Shown piece after piece: positions 5,274 to 5,395 of a DNA stretch of 5,395 bases (positions within the stretch are counted from its first letter, which is position 1; each line of letters starts with the position of its first letter). Source of the stretch: Proteobacteria bacterium SPGG2. Lineage in GTDB: Bacteria > Pseudomonadota > Gammaproteobacteria > Acidiferrobacterales > SPGG2. Below the pieces are notes generated by a model, which ran no database searches, was not told the DNA's origin, and saw nothing but the letters and a program-made list of their open reading frames with translations. The stretch spans positions 1,018 to 6,412 of the forward strand of contig LXTK01000276.1 in assembly GCA_001643475.1 (NCBI GenBank). Reading direction: 5' to 3'. A program made the translations under genes and the position numbers.

Positions 5274-5395
5274 GTGACCACACCCTCAGTCAATCGAATC
5301 ATCACGTTCCTGGAGACCCAAAAAGGCCATTTACCGCGTATCGCCCGGGAGGCGGGGCTTGGACTCGAATGGTTGCGCAAACTTGTGGCGGGACA
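5274..5395 (+). CDS. Small helix-turn-helix-like protein, 5' part (cut by window end)
   Basis: From GTG 5274 the frame is open to the window end, giving 40 codons. The protein begins MTTPSVNRIITFLETQKGH and continues PRIAREAGLGLEWLRKLVAG. The second part has the spacing of a Cro/YdaS-like helix-turn-helix (I-A-x-x-A-G-x-x-x-x-W-L-x-K), seen in small proteobacterial DNA-binding proteins. Function is unknown. An in-frame TAG at 5262-5264 limits the start, and GTG is the only accepted start codon before the helix-turn-helix. No Shine-Dalgarno precedes it (AATACGCCC), and the candidate promoter puts transcription start at the GTG. The hflD gene that often follows mnmA in gammaproteobacteria is not seen here. 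The call rests on 40 residues, so it is tentative. Confidence 0.55.
   Translation, partial: MTTPSVNRIITFLETQKGHLPRIAREAGLGLEWLRKLVAG

Overview
The window carries a conserved proteobacterial (Pseudomonadota) housekeeping neighbourhood. Gene order and protein sequence point to a gammaproteobacterium: bpt and infA face clpA-clpS, and a cspD-type cold-shock gene lies divergent from clpS. The species cannot be told from this sequence, and the ClpA sequence alone would also fit a betaproteobacterium. Nothing suggests a mobile element, a CRISPR array or recent transfer, and I found no tRNA or rRNA.

Layout. Positions 1-465 (+) are the C-terminal two thirds of the aspartate/glutamate leucyltransferase Bpt, cut by the window edge. 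A 122-nt gap with a GC-rich hairpin follows. Then comes infA (588-805, +), which encodes a complete 72-residue IF1 except for one missing base near 639-640 that shifts the frame. Converging on it from the right is the clpS-clpA operon on the minus strand (clpS 3445-3128, clpA 3094-845). A divergent intergenic region of about 300 nt (3446-3754) separates clpS from the cspD-like gene (3755-3964, +), which ends in a textbook intrinsic terminator (3991-4015). Next is mnmA (4061 or 4067 to 5200, +), which has no ATG or GTG at the family's usual start. At the right edge a helix-turn-helix-like gene begins at GTG 5274, directly downstream of a good promoter candidate.

How the genes work together. 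Bpt, ClpS and ClpA form a bacterial N-degron (N-end rule) pathway. Bpt adds leucine to proteins with N-terminal Asp or Glu, ClpS recognises the resulting bulky N-terminal residue, and ClpA unfolds the substrate for ClpP, which is encoded elsewhere. infA (translation initiation), the cold-shock protein and mnmA (2-thiolation of the tRNA wobble uridine) are housekeeping genes of nucleic-acid and translation metabolism that often lie nearby.

I found no new multi-gene system. The points most worth checking are the infA frameshift, the non-canonical (possibly ATT) start of mnmA, the possibly leaderless HTH gene, and a 76-codon frame that overlaps the clpS start by ATGA.
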